Below, piece after piece: positions 19,101 through 25,391 of a stretch of 64,000 nt of DNA; position 1 is the first letter of the stretch; every line of letters starts with the position of its first letter. Location: the NCBI RefSeq assembly GCF_020510585.1, contig NZ_CP075190.1, forward strand, positions 2,540,001 through 2,604,000. The letters run 5' to 3'. This DNA is from Ferribacterium limneticum. GTDB lineage: Bacteria > Pseudomonadota > Gammaproteobacteria > Burkholderiales > Rhodocyclaceae. A program made the position numbers and the translations under genes. The notes under the pieces are model-generated. The model made no database searches, was not told the DNA's origin, and saw only the letters and a program-made list of their open reading frames with translations.

Positions 19101-20725
19101 AGGGGTGAGTCGGCTAATTGAACGCCGAACAAATCAGCGGTGATCTGATTGCGACTCCCTTCCACCACCACTGCTGCACTACCGGCAGCACTAATTGACG
19201 CCCCTGCCTCCAGAACCACCCGGGAATCGTTGCGGGGTTTGCTGGCGTCTAGATATGTCGGCTTCGAGGGATCCTTCACGGCCTTCACCGTAATCTCTCC
19301 TCCGGCTGCACGCACACTGGCATTCGGTTGCAGATGTACCGTGTGGCCAATCAAATCAATACGCGAGGGATTGAATGTCTCGGCACGGTACTGGGTTTCC
19401 TCAGCTCCGTTGACATCGTAGGTCGGTTCAATATCAACCGCTGTCGTACTGCCCTGCCCCAATGTCAAGGCACCAGCCCGCTCAGCGGTATTGGCATTGC
19501 TGGCTTCCACGACGCTGTCCTGGGCCTTAAGAAAAATCGATCCGTTGGCTTTGATCGACGTGGTGGCTGAAACCCGCCCCAACTGATTGACGGCAAACCC
19601 GACCATTGAGACATTACCGCGGCGACTCATCACCTCCCCCAGTCGCTCCGCCGCACGGGCCAGGACTCCATCCGAATAGGCGCTGCCATTACGGGTGGGT
19701 TGAGCCTTCTGAGCATCAATGCTGGCCTTGAAATCGGCATCGATGGCAGCGCGAGCTGCATCGTTTTCGATAATAGCCGCACGAGTTGCCGCTTCATCGG
19801 CAGGAGTTGGGGTTGCAGCACGGTTGGTCACCTCGCCGGAGGCGACCACAATGTCCTTCTGTGTCGTCGAATCCTTGACACGATTGCCGTTGCTATCAAG
19901 GAGGAACCGGGGGTCCACTTCGACCAGCCAGCCGCGGGTCGCGTAGCTGTCGCTTTGCATCATGTAGACCGTGTGCCCACCGCCAAGAACGACCTGGCCA
20001 TTGGTGGCGTCGAGCCGCCCTTCGTTCGTGACTTTGGGCGCGAAGAGCATGATGCTGCCTCCACTAGCACTTTTGATTTCCGCTCCTGCCGCAACCCTGA
20101 TTTCGCTGCCGGCGATGGCAGTGCTGCCATCATCCATGAAGGCCGGCGCGCGGGCGGTGGTGAGCGAATCCAAGCCAGCCTGGAAGGTAGCATCCGAAAG
20201 GTTCAGGGACGAGGCGATGATGCCCCCCACATTGACCTGAGCACCGTTGCCAAAGAGGATACCGTTGTTGTTAACCAGGTAGATTTGGCCATTGGCCTTG
20301 ACGAATCCGTAAATCTCGCTCGGCTTGCTGTCAAAAATACGATTTAACGCGACAGAACTGACCGAAGGCTGCTTGAACTCAACACTGGAGCCAGTGGCAA
20401 CGTCAAAACTATTCCAGTTGAAGGTGGCCCTCTGACTGGTCTGTTCAATGGTCATGGCCCGCCCGGTTGTCGTCACGACATCCGAAGCAATGCGGCCACC
20501 ACCATAGGAAACAAAGGACGTAGCGGCAACCGGCACGGTGCCCCGCGGCGGTGCAGCACCGGCCGGAGAAACCAGCAAACCGGCACCGAGGGCGACAGCA
20601 GCGCTGGTCACACCCAGCCGACGAGTCCTTGACCCTTGCTTGCCATGGGCAACCGCAACCTCGCATATAGGTACGGTCATTCCCCGCGCAGGGTCAAAAA
20701 CTAGTTTGAACAGGTTCCGGTTCAT
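10196..20725 (-). CDS. giant filamentous haemagglutinin-like TpsA exoprotein (DUF3739 type)
   Basis: 3509 aa. The N-terminus MNRNLFKLVFDPARGMTVPI is an extended signal peptide region, followed by a hydrophobic core and cleavage near AGAA-PPRG (about residue 58). The TPS secretion domain follows (about 60-300: SVALNRIFDSKPSEIYGFVK, VNNNGILFGNGAQVNVGG). Thousands of residues of Gly/Ser/Ala-rich beta-helix repeats come next. From about residue 2490 (DWNLYSAIRAGGQPGVLTLR) the text matches the conserved C-terminal region of DUF3739 haemagglutinin-like proteins, ending with a basic tail EESDEERKRRLN. I noticed no Cys beyond the signal region, as is usual for TPS exoproteins. It is predicted to be secreted by the TpsB gene 36 bases upstream. 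An adhesin or matrix role is inferred; no toxin domain is visible. Confidence 0.93.
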   Translation of the reverse strand: MNRNLFKLVFDPARGMTVPICEVAVAHGKQGSRTRRLGVTSAAVALGAGLLVSPAGAAPPRGTVPVAATSFVSYGGGRIASDVVTTTGRAMTIEQTSQRATFNWNSFDVATGSSVEFKQPSVSSVALNRIFDSKPSEIYGFVKANGQIYLVNNNGILFGNGAQVNVGGIIASSLNLSDATFQAGLDSLTTARAPAFMDDGSTAIAGSEIRVAAGAEIKSASGGSIMLFAPKVTNEGRLDATNGQVVLGGGHTVYMMQSDSYATRGWLVEVDPRFLLDSNGNRVKDSTTQKDIVVASGEVTNRAATPTPADEAATRAAIIENDAARAAIDADFKASIDAQKAQPTRNGSAYSDGVLARAAERLGEVMSRRGNVSMVGFAVNQLGRVSATTSIKANGSIFLKAQDSVVEASNANTAERAGALTLGQGSTTAVDIEPTYDVNGAEETQYRAETFNPSRIDLIGHTVHLQPNASVRAAGGEITVKAVKDPSKPTYLDASKPRNDSRVVLEAGASISAAGSAAVVVEGSRNQITADLFGVQLADSPLQRSGILYRKTVSYDLRRGIKVANTTDYEKLVPITVGERTATGGKVTIQSEGDILIAMGAGIDISGGWLAYQPTTLLNTYLYSERKRYDISDAPANVVYTRMETEERSLAGYVEGKDAGSVILNGASLVLDGTVKGGVNIGDYQRESGINTPLGGQLILGDASGGGRTEDPSYRLPKTEIREVVDGFVPNAGQTWLNTSLGDRGTTTLLSADLFAHGVSRFALYSNGAIDQKAAIDVGPGGAVSLLGSSVNVGNTINAPGGSIDIVSHKTGKVVADGSSLEAVVEIGGNVTVAQGSLLNVAGRWTNDLKDGTTAQVVNRGGSINLESAQDLLLSQGSVLDASAGAWLKGDGKLTQGSAGSITLRAAQSNNRDGKLDLAVATLQARGFSKGGKLTLVAPNLSIGGLAGSGFGLGTDFFTKGGFGAFDLTGIGSATLVAGTQLTLQAEGLIFAEDYRERSGSASIARSTEVAVLPPEVRLAADFTMRAVVGVASDSGSLKVETGAAIVTGAQGKIALEAAHDMWVDGTLSAAAGSIALSLSSGAGSFQDAVDLGKRSIWLGDNARLLATGTVKPEFSTTGLRKGEVLAGGTVSLDASKMGYVVTGSGSVVDVSGTSAVFDITNQKVRSNVASPAMTVAGNAGSITVAARQGAFVDGTMKAVSGGSGAAAGSFSMKVDGLPNESDVANAQAGYPKVGGYELRVAVSGSVLPAGISRAVGIAGTNLGHGAVSAQGLRDAGFDDITLSSQNTIAFDAGVNLGTQRSVVLEAPRLTAAGPTTVAAQYLKWSNGRQTLSTTTDGGGVASSGNGRINFTAGLLDLVGDLVLGNIGQASFSADSDIRFQNAYFNANNLLQRTGRLDAAADLVFAADQLYPTTFSEFSVSTPGRAVTFTKGGDAAELPLSANGSLTVEARDIVQGGVLRAPFGTISLKASNQLDLLAGSVTSVSGAGITVPYGELQNGDQWIYPNPLGSGASEVVVSAPAKVVNLEAPTVKAAAGSVVDVSGGGDLFGSEFVPGVGGSRDYLAAGNVFAILPGYDAAFAPVDPVYASGSTLKAGMQVTIAAGAGLPAGTYTLLPARYGLLPGAYVVSSISGYRDLAPTQTIAQADGSAIVGGRLGTADTTILESRSNGFLVEPGSTFLKRSEYRVYGANETFAARNVRDGTSYELPKDGGRLSFAASTALTLDGIIRLLAGAGGTASSAGRGGALEIAAPRIAVTDGTPYGAGFITLDLDTLRRIGPATLILGGRQGSTNDAGQTTLNVGTSEVVIDADGSTLEIPELIAVATDRVIVGEGAIISGSGFGAAGNSLTIAGDGAALRVAGEVGQRLVRIGSIGTVGDVEVESRVTLKGGTVELDATRDHRVFNADATSVTDRINVDASVVAVGARALRFGEDSVADRLNVGSDLLGQLGKASTLSFRSYSDIAFASGYTLSGSGLASLTLDTPLIVSEGGSATVKATDVHLINTSAQTAGIASVGSGKFVVEAANQVVVAPSEQGMAISGFGAVELNGKEIVAAGKGDLSIGMAGESTSLAIKAGQVTTATAADVGFRSRGALTVTQTGLAGSAEGLGGRLRLTGTSVTQAGTINLPSGTVELQATSGDVVLAAGSVTRAGGVEKNFGETSAFADAGRIVLTADGGNVVIAKASDQDAASLIDVAAQPGGGSGGEVVINAVNGQLTLGGNLAGQGGANGLGGSFVADVKQIAALDDVADALAGKGFTERLDLRVRSGSQGLSAGKVIQANQVALSVDGGALVVAGTVDASGKKGGEVRLFARDDVTLKPSAEILAKATGSGEAAKGGKVTIGSTSGQLDLQSGSRIDVSSAEAEQYAVTKVGESAQDAVTRLAKLAAERFRLGGEVVLRAERTGAGAGSEVKVSSAQSDFTGAATVVVEGVKKYAATSIGAANITTYTNDVASFMGNSAAIKGRLDPAGTSGLIVRPGVEIASIGDLALASDWNLYSAIRAGGQPGVLTLRATNNLNLNKNLSDGFELASPGTNSDPRFNNLRPGESWSYRLIGGADQSAADPLRVNSAMKTGNAGDVVLASKAVVRTTTGNVEISAGRDFKLTDSTAAIYTAGLPVAVINGQTADGFAVRTQALYGQISSTAINGTFYGAFPSRGGDIRIAAGRDAIGAADSQLGTHWLWRQGQSSSSTSTRPEAWWVRFDLFQQNVGALGGGSVDILAGNNITNLSAMLPSNGRTSQNGDQIVNASGDLSVHAGGDIRGGQFMVMGGQGRIRAGGSLKEGDKPPKGTSDSAFYPILHVADGQFSVSARGDARIETVLNPTVLMQANSVYQGQTASSRSFFYTYTNDDRVNLTAVTGTAGLQGATRLQALFKNSQFPGSLPTSVVDDSGMEVLPANLSLVAFSGDVLVGRKRGDTDLVMFPSATSQLDLLAAGSVTMNVPLRLPDVDPAAIPSALNSAPQNRDGATRDSLGVKETGLLNSLGQLVSLHTGDHDPVRVVAVSGNVTGIDSGNVLFSAKPVQVSAGGDVTDFGFTAQNLDSTDVTRVVAGRDVRFSVPQSTENKPLANGASIQVGGGGLVYVESGRDTDLATSGGIVTTGNLTNPSLASSGAGVRVLAGAATKLDAGEFGSKYLGDQSQYIIALETYLRNLGLLAPADAAAARSAYAGLTESQQEVFAGQVLVAEFVARYLGSGSPYLSAWAAHAAASGDNVMAPRFSTVKSFWPSVLWTELRGAGNDASAGGATPGNYERGFQALELLGFGNVFKHDGDLNLLFSQIKTRRDGAIELLVPGGNLNVGLASVGTLSKNADQLGIISEREGDVLVAAQGNILVNSSRIFSMGGSDMLLWTSAGDIDAGKGAKTAVILPDPVRNENNEWEFPAGGAGSGIAAIQGRPGVRKAKILLAAPAGTVNAGDAGIQSSGDLTIAAIQVIGADNIRAGGAVTGVPAAPAASVPTVGVPTAASTEASQSLDQMAATAGGNKEKESRSILTVEVVGVGEESDEERKRRLN

Positions 20726-20761
20726 GTGACTCTCCTAGCCGTGGCGTCGTGCGCCGCGGAT

Positions 20762-22405
20762 TTAGAATTGATATTTAAAACTGAGCAGACCACGCTGGTA
20801 GCCTCTCTCTGTCCTCGGACCCGCATGCAGGGTATGAGCCCCTTCGACATTCGCCAGCCAGTTTTTCCCGCCAGCCAAGCGAAATCCGAGTCCGATACTC
20901 GACAAGGTAAAGTGATCCTTCTGCTCAGGCAGAGCCTCAATCACGTAGAGGCTGGCCCCGTCATAGAAAATGTGAGGAGTCATCGAGAATTGCCCACCTC
21001 CGGGTACAAATGGCGGTGCTGCCAACTCAAAGCGCAAACGCAAGCCTTTGTCACCCAATGCCTCTGATTCAAGGTAACCACGCACACTATCGAAGCCACC
21101 CGCCGTGAACTGTTCGGGTGAGACCAGTGGCTGACTGCTGATCTGCCCTTCTGCACGCACAAGCAAACCCCAGGCACCGAAACGCTGCCGATAAGCCAGA
21201 TCACCGCGCATTACAGCAAAGTTACCGCTTGCTCCCCGGCGGCGACAATCGAACTGGTCGCGCTGCTGGCCATCGCACAAGACCTGTCGCTCCATCAAGG
21301 GCCTGAGCCCAAGCGTAGCGCCCAGATTAAATTCCAGGCTGCTTGACTCGCCATGAAAAGCGCCCGAATACTGCAGCGCGAGCGGCATGTAGCGGAGCGG
21401 TTTGCTCGACGTATCGGTCCCCACCAGGGTCGTGTTTTCCTGAAGATCCTTGAAATCAAAACCGGCCAACAGTTGATGAGTGAACGTTCCGATACTCCGT
21501 AGCGATGCCACGTAACGGAGACCCAAGGTATCGCCTTTGCCAGCTACACCACTCGCCGCAACCGAGGCAATGTTGCTTGAAGAATGGACGTAATAAAAAC
21601 TGAGCGAATCGCCACTCCGACCGACCGGCAATCCGTAGAACATGGAAAGGATATTCACTTCGTTCATATCCTGCGGACTGACCGACCACCCCAGGCCAAG
21701 GCTATGCTGGCGCTGCCAAAGGTTTTGATAACGCAGACTCGTTTCCAGTCGCCCCTCGCTGGTATCCGGGCTTTGCTTGTTGTTCAGCTCAACGCTGCCA
21801 TGGATCGGCGATTTGTCGTCTACCGCAAGCTCCACCTCGACCGTCCCTGGTTGGCGACCAGGCCGCAGCAGGGGCGCCACCTGGCGATCAGCACTGGTCA
21901 GGCGACCTAATTGATCCTGAACCTCATTGAAATTCGGCACAGTCTCCGGCGCCAGGCTGGGCACACCAGCACGGATATCACTGCGCAGGCTGTAGCGGTT
22001 GCCGCTCACCTTCAGGCGCTCCACCTTGCCTTCGATCACTTTGATCGTAACCAGTCCGCCCTTCACTTGCTGCTCGGGAATATCGACCGCCACCGTCAGG
22101 TAGCCGGCATCGTGGTAGGCCTTTTCGAGATCATTGCGCGCCTTTTCCACGTCGGACAGATCCTTGCCCGGGCCAAGATGTGGATAGACGGCCCGCTCGA
22201 TCTCGATGGCCGGCAACACCGTATTGCCTTCGACGACGTATTCCAGAATATCGAAACCTGCCGCCCTGGCGGCAATTAACGGTGCTTCCGCGGTGTTGGC
22301 CAAGGCCTCCGGCAAAGCCGGAATGGCAACAATTGCAGCAACAAAGAAAGAGAGAGAAACCTTGAGGCAGCGCGACTTGAGGGGAACAGAACAGTGCAAG
22401 GGCAT
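20762..22405 (-). CDS. TpsB/ShlB-type two-partner secretion transporter
   Basis: 547 aa from the ATG at 22405; a TTG eight codons upstream is the only longer option. A signal peptide (ending PEALA-NTAE) is followed by a POTRA_2 domain about 45-130 (FDILEYVVEGNTVLPAIEIE, LEKAYHDAGYLTVAVDIPEQ), a second POTRA-like part, and a 16-strand Omp85-type barrel. The barrel includes the lid-lock region with the VRGY motif (GGFDSVRGYLESEALGDKG) and a terminal aromatic residue (LLSFKYQF). It threads the haemagglutinin-like exoprotein across the outer membrane. It directly precedes that gene, so the two are co-transcribed. Two hairpins upstream (22484-22501 and 22523-22549) insulate it from the previous operon. 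Confidence 0.93.
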   Translation of the reverse strand: MPLHCSVPLKSRCLKVSLSFFVAAIVAIPALPEALANTAEAPLIAARAAGFDILEYVVEGNTVLPAIEIERAVYPHLGPGKDLSDVEKARNDLEKAYHDAGYLTVAVDIPEQQVKGGLVTIKVIEGKVERLKVSGNRYSLRSDIRAGVPSLAPETVPNFNEVQDQLGRLTSADRQVAPLLRPGRQPGTVEVELAVDDKSPIHGSVELNNKQSPDTSEGRLETSLRYQNLWQRQHSLGLGWSVSPQDMNEVNILSMFYGLPVGRSGDSLSFYYVHSSSNIASVAASGVAGKGDTLGLRYVASLRSIGTFTHQLLAGFDFKDLQENTTLVGTDTSSKPLRYMPLALQYSGAFHGESSSLEFNLGATLGLRPLMERQVLCDGQQRDQFDCRRRGASGNFAVMRGDLAYRQRFGAWGLLVRAEGQISSQPLVSPEQFTAGGFDSVRGYLESEALGDKGLRLRFELAAPPFVPGGGQFSMTPHIFYDGASLYVIEALPEQKDHFTLSSIGLGFRLAGGKNWLANVEGAHTLHAGPRTERGYQRGLLSFKYQF

Positions 22406-22483
22406 TGGACACGAGCAGAATTTTGGCAACTTTCGATTTTGGCGCCCTCACCTTGCAACAGCATGACAAAAAAACCATTAAAA

Positions 22484-22501
22484 ATGAGCCGAACGGCTCA
22501 T
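22484..22501 (-). terminator. small hairpin with downstream U-rich tract
   Basis: ATGAGCC-GAAC-GGCTCAT forms a 7-bp stem. On the minus strand it is followed by a T-rich stretch (TTTTAATGG then seven T). It lies between the terminator of the secreted-protein gene and the tpsB start and may act as a second, back-up terminator. Confidence 0.5.
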
Positions 22502-22522
22502 GGTGGAACAGCCCCGACTAGT

Positions 22523-22549
22523 AAAAAAACGGCGGCCCGAAGGCCGCCG
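22523..22549 (-). terminator. rho-independent terminator
   Basis: On the minus strand GGCGGCC-TTCG-GGCCGCC is followed by seven T residues, about 50 bases after the stop of the 458-aa secreted-protein gene. The UUCG loop and the U tract make this a strong terminator. Confidence 0.9.
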
Positions 22550-22600
22550 AAGGTATTGCCGAGAGACAGGGACAATGCCCCGTCCTCATGGATTGATTGC

Positions 22601-23977
22601 TTAGTAGGCAAACGGCTGGCAGGCATTGCCGCCGCGGGTACCCTTGGCATCGGCGACACGGTACAGACCATCGATGGCCGGGGCGGAAGAGTCGCCCAGG
22701 AACTCGGCAACCTTGGTCATCAGGGCCTTGGAGTTGGCCGGGGTCAGGGTCGGGTGGGTGTGCAGGGCCAGTTCGAAGGCGAAGTCGTACTTGCCGTTCA
22801 GCACGTTGGCGCGGTTGCCGGCGCCGTCATAGATGGAAATGCCATCCAGCTTGACGAAGCGCCAGGAATCGGTGCTGCTGGAAGGAACGGTCGGGTTGTT
22901 CTCGGCGGAGATAACGCCGATGGAGAAGTCGCTGGCCGTCGTGCCGTAGGTGGCGTTGCCGGAGAGGCACTTCTTGACGTCGCCGGTGCCGGAGCCTTCG
23001 ACCACGTGGAATGCGCCGGGGATCTCGTCGGCCACGGTAGCGGGGAAGCGCTTGCCCAACTGGTCTTCATAACCGGCGCAGGGGTTGGCCATGAAGTACA
23101 CATTGGAGGAAGCCTGGGTGCCGGAGGTATCGACGCGGCGGCACAGGTTGACTGGCATGCCGGTGCCGGTGGTGGGCAGCAGGAAGGACCAGTCCACCTT
23201 GGTGACGGAAAACGGGTCGGCATTGACGATGGAGGCGTAGTCGCGCTTGGTGATGCTGGGCTGGCAGGCGGCGGTAACGCTGTCACCGGTACAACCGGTG
23301 GCGGTCAGGCCCTGCTCGGTCTGGAGGGCGACGTACAAGGGCTTGCTGACGGCAACGCCGAAGGCTTGCCCGGCAGCAAGGCCGAGGACTTCGATATCAG
23401 CGATATTCAGGCTGGCCGGCGGGTTGGTGGCGAACAGAGCGGACCACATCTGCTTTTCCACATCGGAGAAGCCGCCGTGGGACTTCTTCTTGGCGGTGGA
23501 ACACTTCTCGTAGATGGGCACAGACAGGCCACTGTCTGTGGTGTTGAAGCCGGAGGCCGCGCAGTTGGTCAGGGCATCGACGATGAACTTGACCTGCTGG
23601 TTGGTATCGCTGCTCATGCCATAGACGGAGTTGATGGAGCCGCCGTCGACGGTGTGCATGAAGGCGACGTTCTGGTTGTCCCAGGCGGTGCCGGTGGCGC
23701 CGGCCTTGAGCTTGCAGCTATAGGCCAGGAAGTTGCCCCAGGCGGAAGCGCCAGGCTTGGAAGCGGCGGTCAGGTCGGCGGCGGAATAGGCGTCGAGGGT
23801 GCCGGTCTGGCACTGGCTGGCGAAACCGCGCCAGACGATGTTGGTCGGGGCGGAAGCGCCGGAGGCATAGACTACGCGCCCGGCGTTGATGGCGGCGGTA
23901 GTGTCGGAGGTGTTGAGGGCGAAAGCGGGCGCAGCGGCGAGGGTGGCCACGGCGGCGGCAATGAGCTTCATCTTCAT
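22601..23977 (-). CDS. secreted protein of unknown function, partner of a PEP-CTERM protein
   Basis: 458 aa from the ATG at 23977, which has AAGGA seven bases upstream and starts a clean signal peptide (MKMKLIAAAVATLAAAPAFA). The mature protein begins LNTSDTTAAINAGRVVYASG and has several Cys spaced to form disulfides (SQCQTG, YSCKLK, TNCAAS, EKCSTA, ATGCTG, NPCAGY, KKCLSG, NACQPF). The opening VYASGASAPT is faintly like the phosphate-binding PstS/DING start, and the overall layout could be a periplasmic-binding fold, but I do not recognise the family. It lacks a PEP-CTERM anchor. It follows a PEP-CTERM gene by 58 bases containing a perfect 20-base palindrome, and ends at a strong terminator. 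Confidence 0.75.
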   Translation of the reverse strand: MKMKLIAAAVATLAAAPAFALNTSDTTAAINAGRVVYASGASAPTNIVWRGFASQCQTGTLDAYSAADLTAASKPGASAWGNFLAYSCKLKAGATGTAWDNQNVAFMHTVDGGSINSVYGMSSDTNQQVKFIVDALTNCAASGFNTTDSGLSVPIYEKCSTAKKKSHGGFSDVEKQMWSALFATNPPASLNIADIEVLGLAAGQAFGVAVSKPLYVALQTEQGLTATGCTGDSVTAACQPSITKRDYASIVNADPFSVTKVDWSFLLPTTGTGMPVNLCRRVDTSGTQASSNVYFMANPCAGYEDQLGKRFPATVADEIPGAFHVVEGSGTGDVKKCLSGNATYGTTASDFSIGVISAENNPTVPSSSTDSWRFVKLDGISIYDGAGNRANVLNGKYDFAFELALHTHPTLTPANSKALMTKVAEFLGDSSAPAIDGLYRVADAKGTRGGNACQPFAY

Positions 23978-24007
23978 GGTGATTCCTTTGCAAATGGGAA
24001 AAGAGGT

Positions 24008-24027
24008 CCCGCCGGCATGCCGGCGGG
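24008..24027 (-). promoter_or_regulatory. intercistronic 20-bp palindrome
   Basis: CCCGCCGGCATGCCGGCGGG is a perfect palindrome just after the PEP-CTERM gene stop and 31 bases before the next start. On the minus strand CCTCTTTTCCC follows. It could be a weak terminator or an mRNA-stabilising stem that makes the upstream gene more abundant than the downstream one. Confidence 0.55.
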
Positions 24028-24035
24028 AGGAGGCA

Positions 24036-24905
24036 TTACTTGGCGCGACGACGGCGAGCGACGGCGCCGAGCAAGCCAAGGCCGGCCAGGAACATGGCAT
24101 AGGACTCGGGTTCCGGTACGGCGGCGGCCACGTCGTAGCTCAGGGTGCCGGTAGCGGCGTTGAAATTGAAGGTGGTGTCGGCGAACTGGATGTTGCGGGC
24201 GACGGTGCCAGCCTTGTTGGTGTCCAAATAGAAGAAGGACAGGGCGGTGCCGGCATCGGCGGTGGCGTTGAAGGAGGCCTTGGTTCCCCAGTTCATGCCG
24301 GAACCGAAGGTGGTGTTGGCCTTCGCAGAGGAAAAGCTGCTGTCGAGGCTGCTGCTACCACCATTGGCATCGGTGGCATTGCTGCCGATCAGGTTGTGGG
24401 GAGCGATGAAGTTGTCGAAGACAGTACTGAAAGCAGCCAGGTTGGACTTGCCTTGAGTGGCGACCTTGGCAAGTTCGTTGGTGGTGGACAGGGCACGAAC
24501 GTCAGCAGCACTTTCCTTGGAAGCAGCGAAGACGGCGTAGCGGATGTCGGTGGCGCCGTTCAGGTCGGCCATCCAGTCGTTGTACTGGGTGCCCCAGTTG
24601 CCGGTAATGCCCAGGGTGGAGCCCAGGGAACCGGTGACGGTGTTGCCCTTGAGGTTCCAGACGATCTCTGCACCAGCGCCGCCGGTGGTGAAGGCGCTGT
24701 TGATGGAACCGGCGGCCGGGATGACCTGGTCGATGGTCAGGCCGAGGTCAAACATGCCGGTGACGTAGCCGCTGGAAGCGGAGTAGGCGAACATGACCAG
24801 GCTACCGTCCTTGGCAGTGCCAGCGGTAGACATCGTAGCGTTGGCACCTGCAGCAACGGTCGCCAGTGCGACAGCAGCAGTGATGGTCTTGAGAGAAAAC
24901 TTCAT
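24036..24905 (-). CDS. PEP-CTERM sorting-domain protein
   Basis: 289 aa from the ATG at 24905, preceded by AAAGGGG and starting the signal peptide MKFSLKTITAAVALATVAAG; an earlier in-frame start would add 31 unlikely residues. The Ser/Thr/Asn/Gly-rich, Cys-free mature part suggests a secreted structural protein. The C-terminus is a textbook PEP-CTERM signal: VPEPESYAMF, a hydrophobic helix LAGLGLLGAVA, then RRRRAK. This is recognised by an exosortase, which is not encoded in this window. The gene lies downstream of the EpsA-type regulator and is separated from it by a 486-bp region with repeated sites. Confidence 0.93.
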   Translation of the reverse strand: MKFSLKTITAAVALATVAAGANATMSTAGTAKDGSLVMFAYSASSGYVTGMFDLGLTIDQVIPAAGSINSAFTTGGAGAEIVWNLKGNTVTGSLGSTLGITGNWGTQYNDWMADLNGATDIRYAVFAASKESAADVRALSTTNELAKVATQGKSNLAAFSTVFDNFIAPHNLIGSNATDANGGSSSLDSSFSSAKANTTFGSGMNWGTKASFNATADAGTALSFFYLDTNKAGTVARNIQFADTTFNFNAATGTLSYDVAAAVPEPESYAMFLAGLGLLGAVARRRRAK

Positions 24906-25391
24906 GGAGAACCCCTTTGAAAATATTGAGAGAACCGCCCCTGTTGGGCAAAGATGCAATGTGACGGCGATCGTTTTGCCTTGGGTGTCCGCTGACACAA
25001 ACCCTGGATAGACTTTTCTTCACCCGGCAAAAACCATGACCACCACATCAACAGGCGTCACTTTATGGTGCGTAAATGACGCTGGTTCGGGGGGTTTTGT
25101 CCTGTTTTTTCCGCCGATCGGCTCAGCGAACCAGTCCGATCGGCTCATTGGTTAGCACCTGTATTGTCACAATCGGTAACATTTCAAAAAAACAGGCATG
25201 AATTGACCTAAAACAAGCGTCCAGCAAGGAATAGCGCTTTGGGCACCTGCTGCGGTCGACGCCAAAAAACGGGGTAAATCCATGGATCGTCGCGCAGCCC
25301 AAAAGCCGCGCAAACATGCAAGCCATTGAAGCCAGCACGCGTCGCTGAAAAAGCAGTTGAGCGTTACGCCAGTCACAAAAACCGGACCGGT
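24906..25391 (-). promoter_or_regulatory. 486-bp intergenic region upstream of the PEP-CTERM operon, with candidate operators
   Basis: No convincing gene. It holds an inverted repeat GTGTC-CGCT-GACAC at 24985-24998 about 80 bases upstream of the PEP-CTERM start. A second pair, GCGTCA and TGACGC, lies at 25055-25082. Two exact copies of CCGATCGGCTCA sit at 25114-25125 and 25136-25147, exactly 22 bases apart, i.e. two helical turns on the same DNA face. This spacing is what a dimeric activator such as the adjacent EpsA would need. Function is inferred. Confidence 0.5.

Noticed and set aside
22394-24154. 586-codon open frame, antisense to the secreted protein gene
   Set aside because: Gly-rich translation typical of antisense GC-rich coding DNA; the minus strand has a signal peptide, a ribosome binding site and a terminator.
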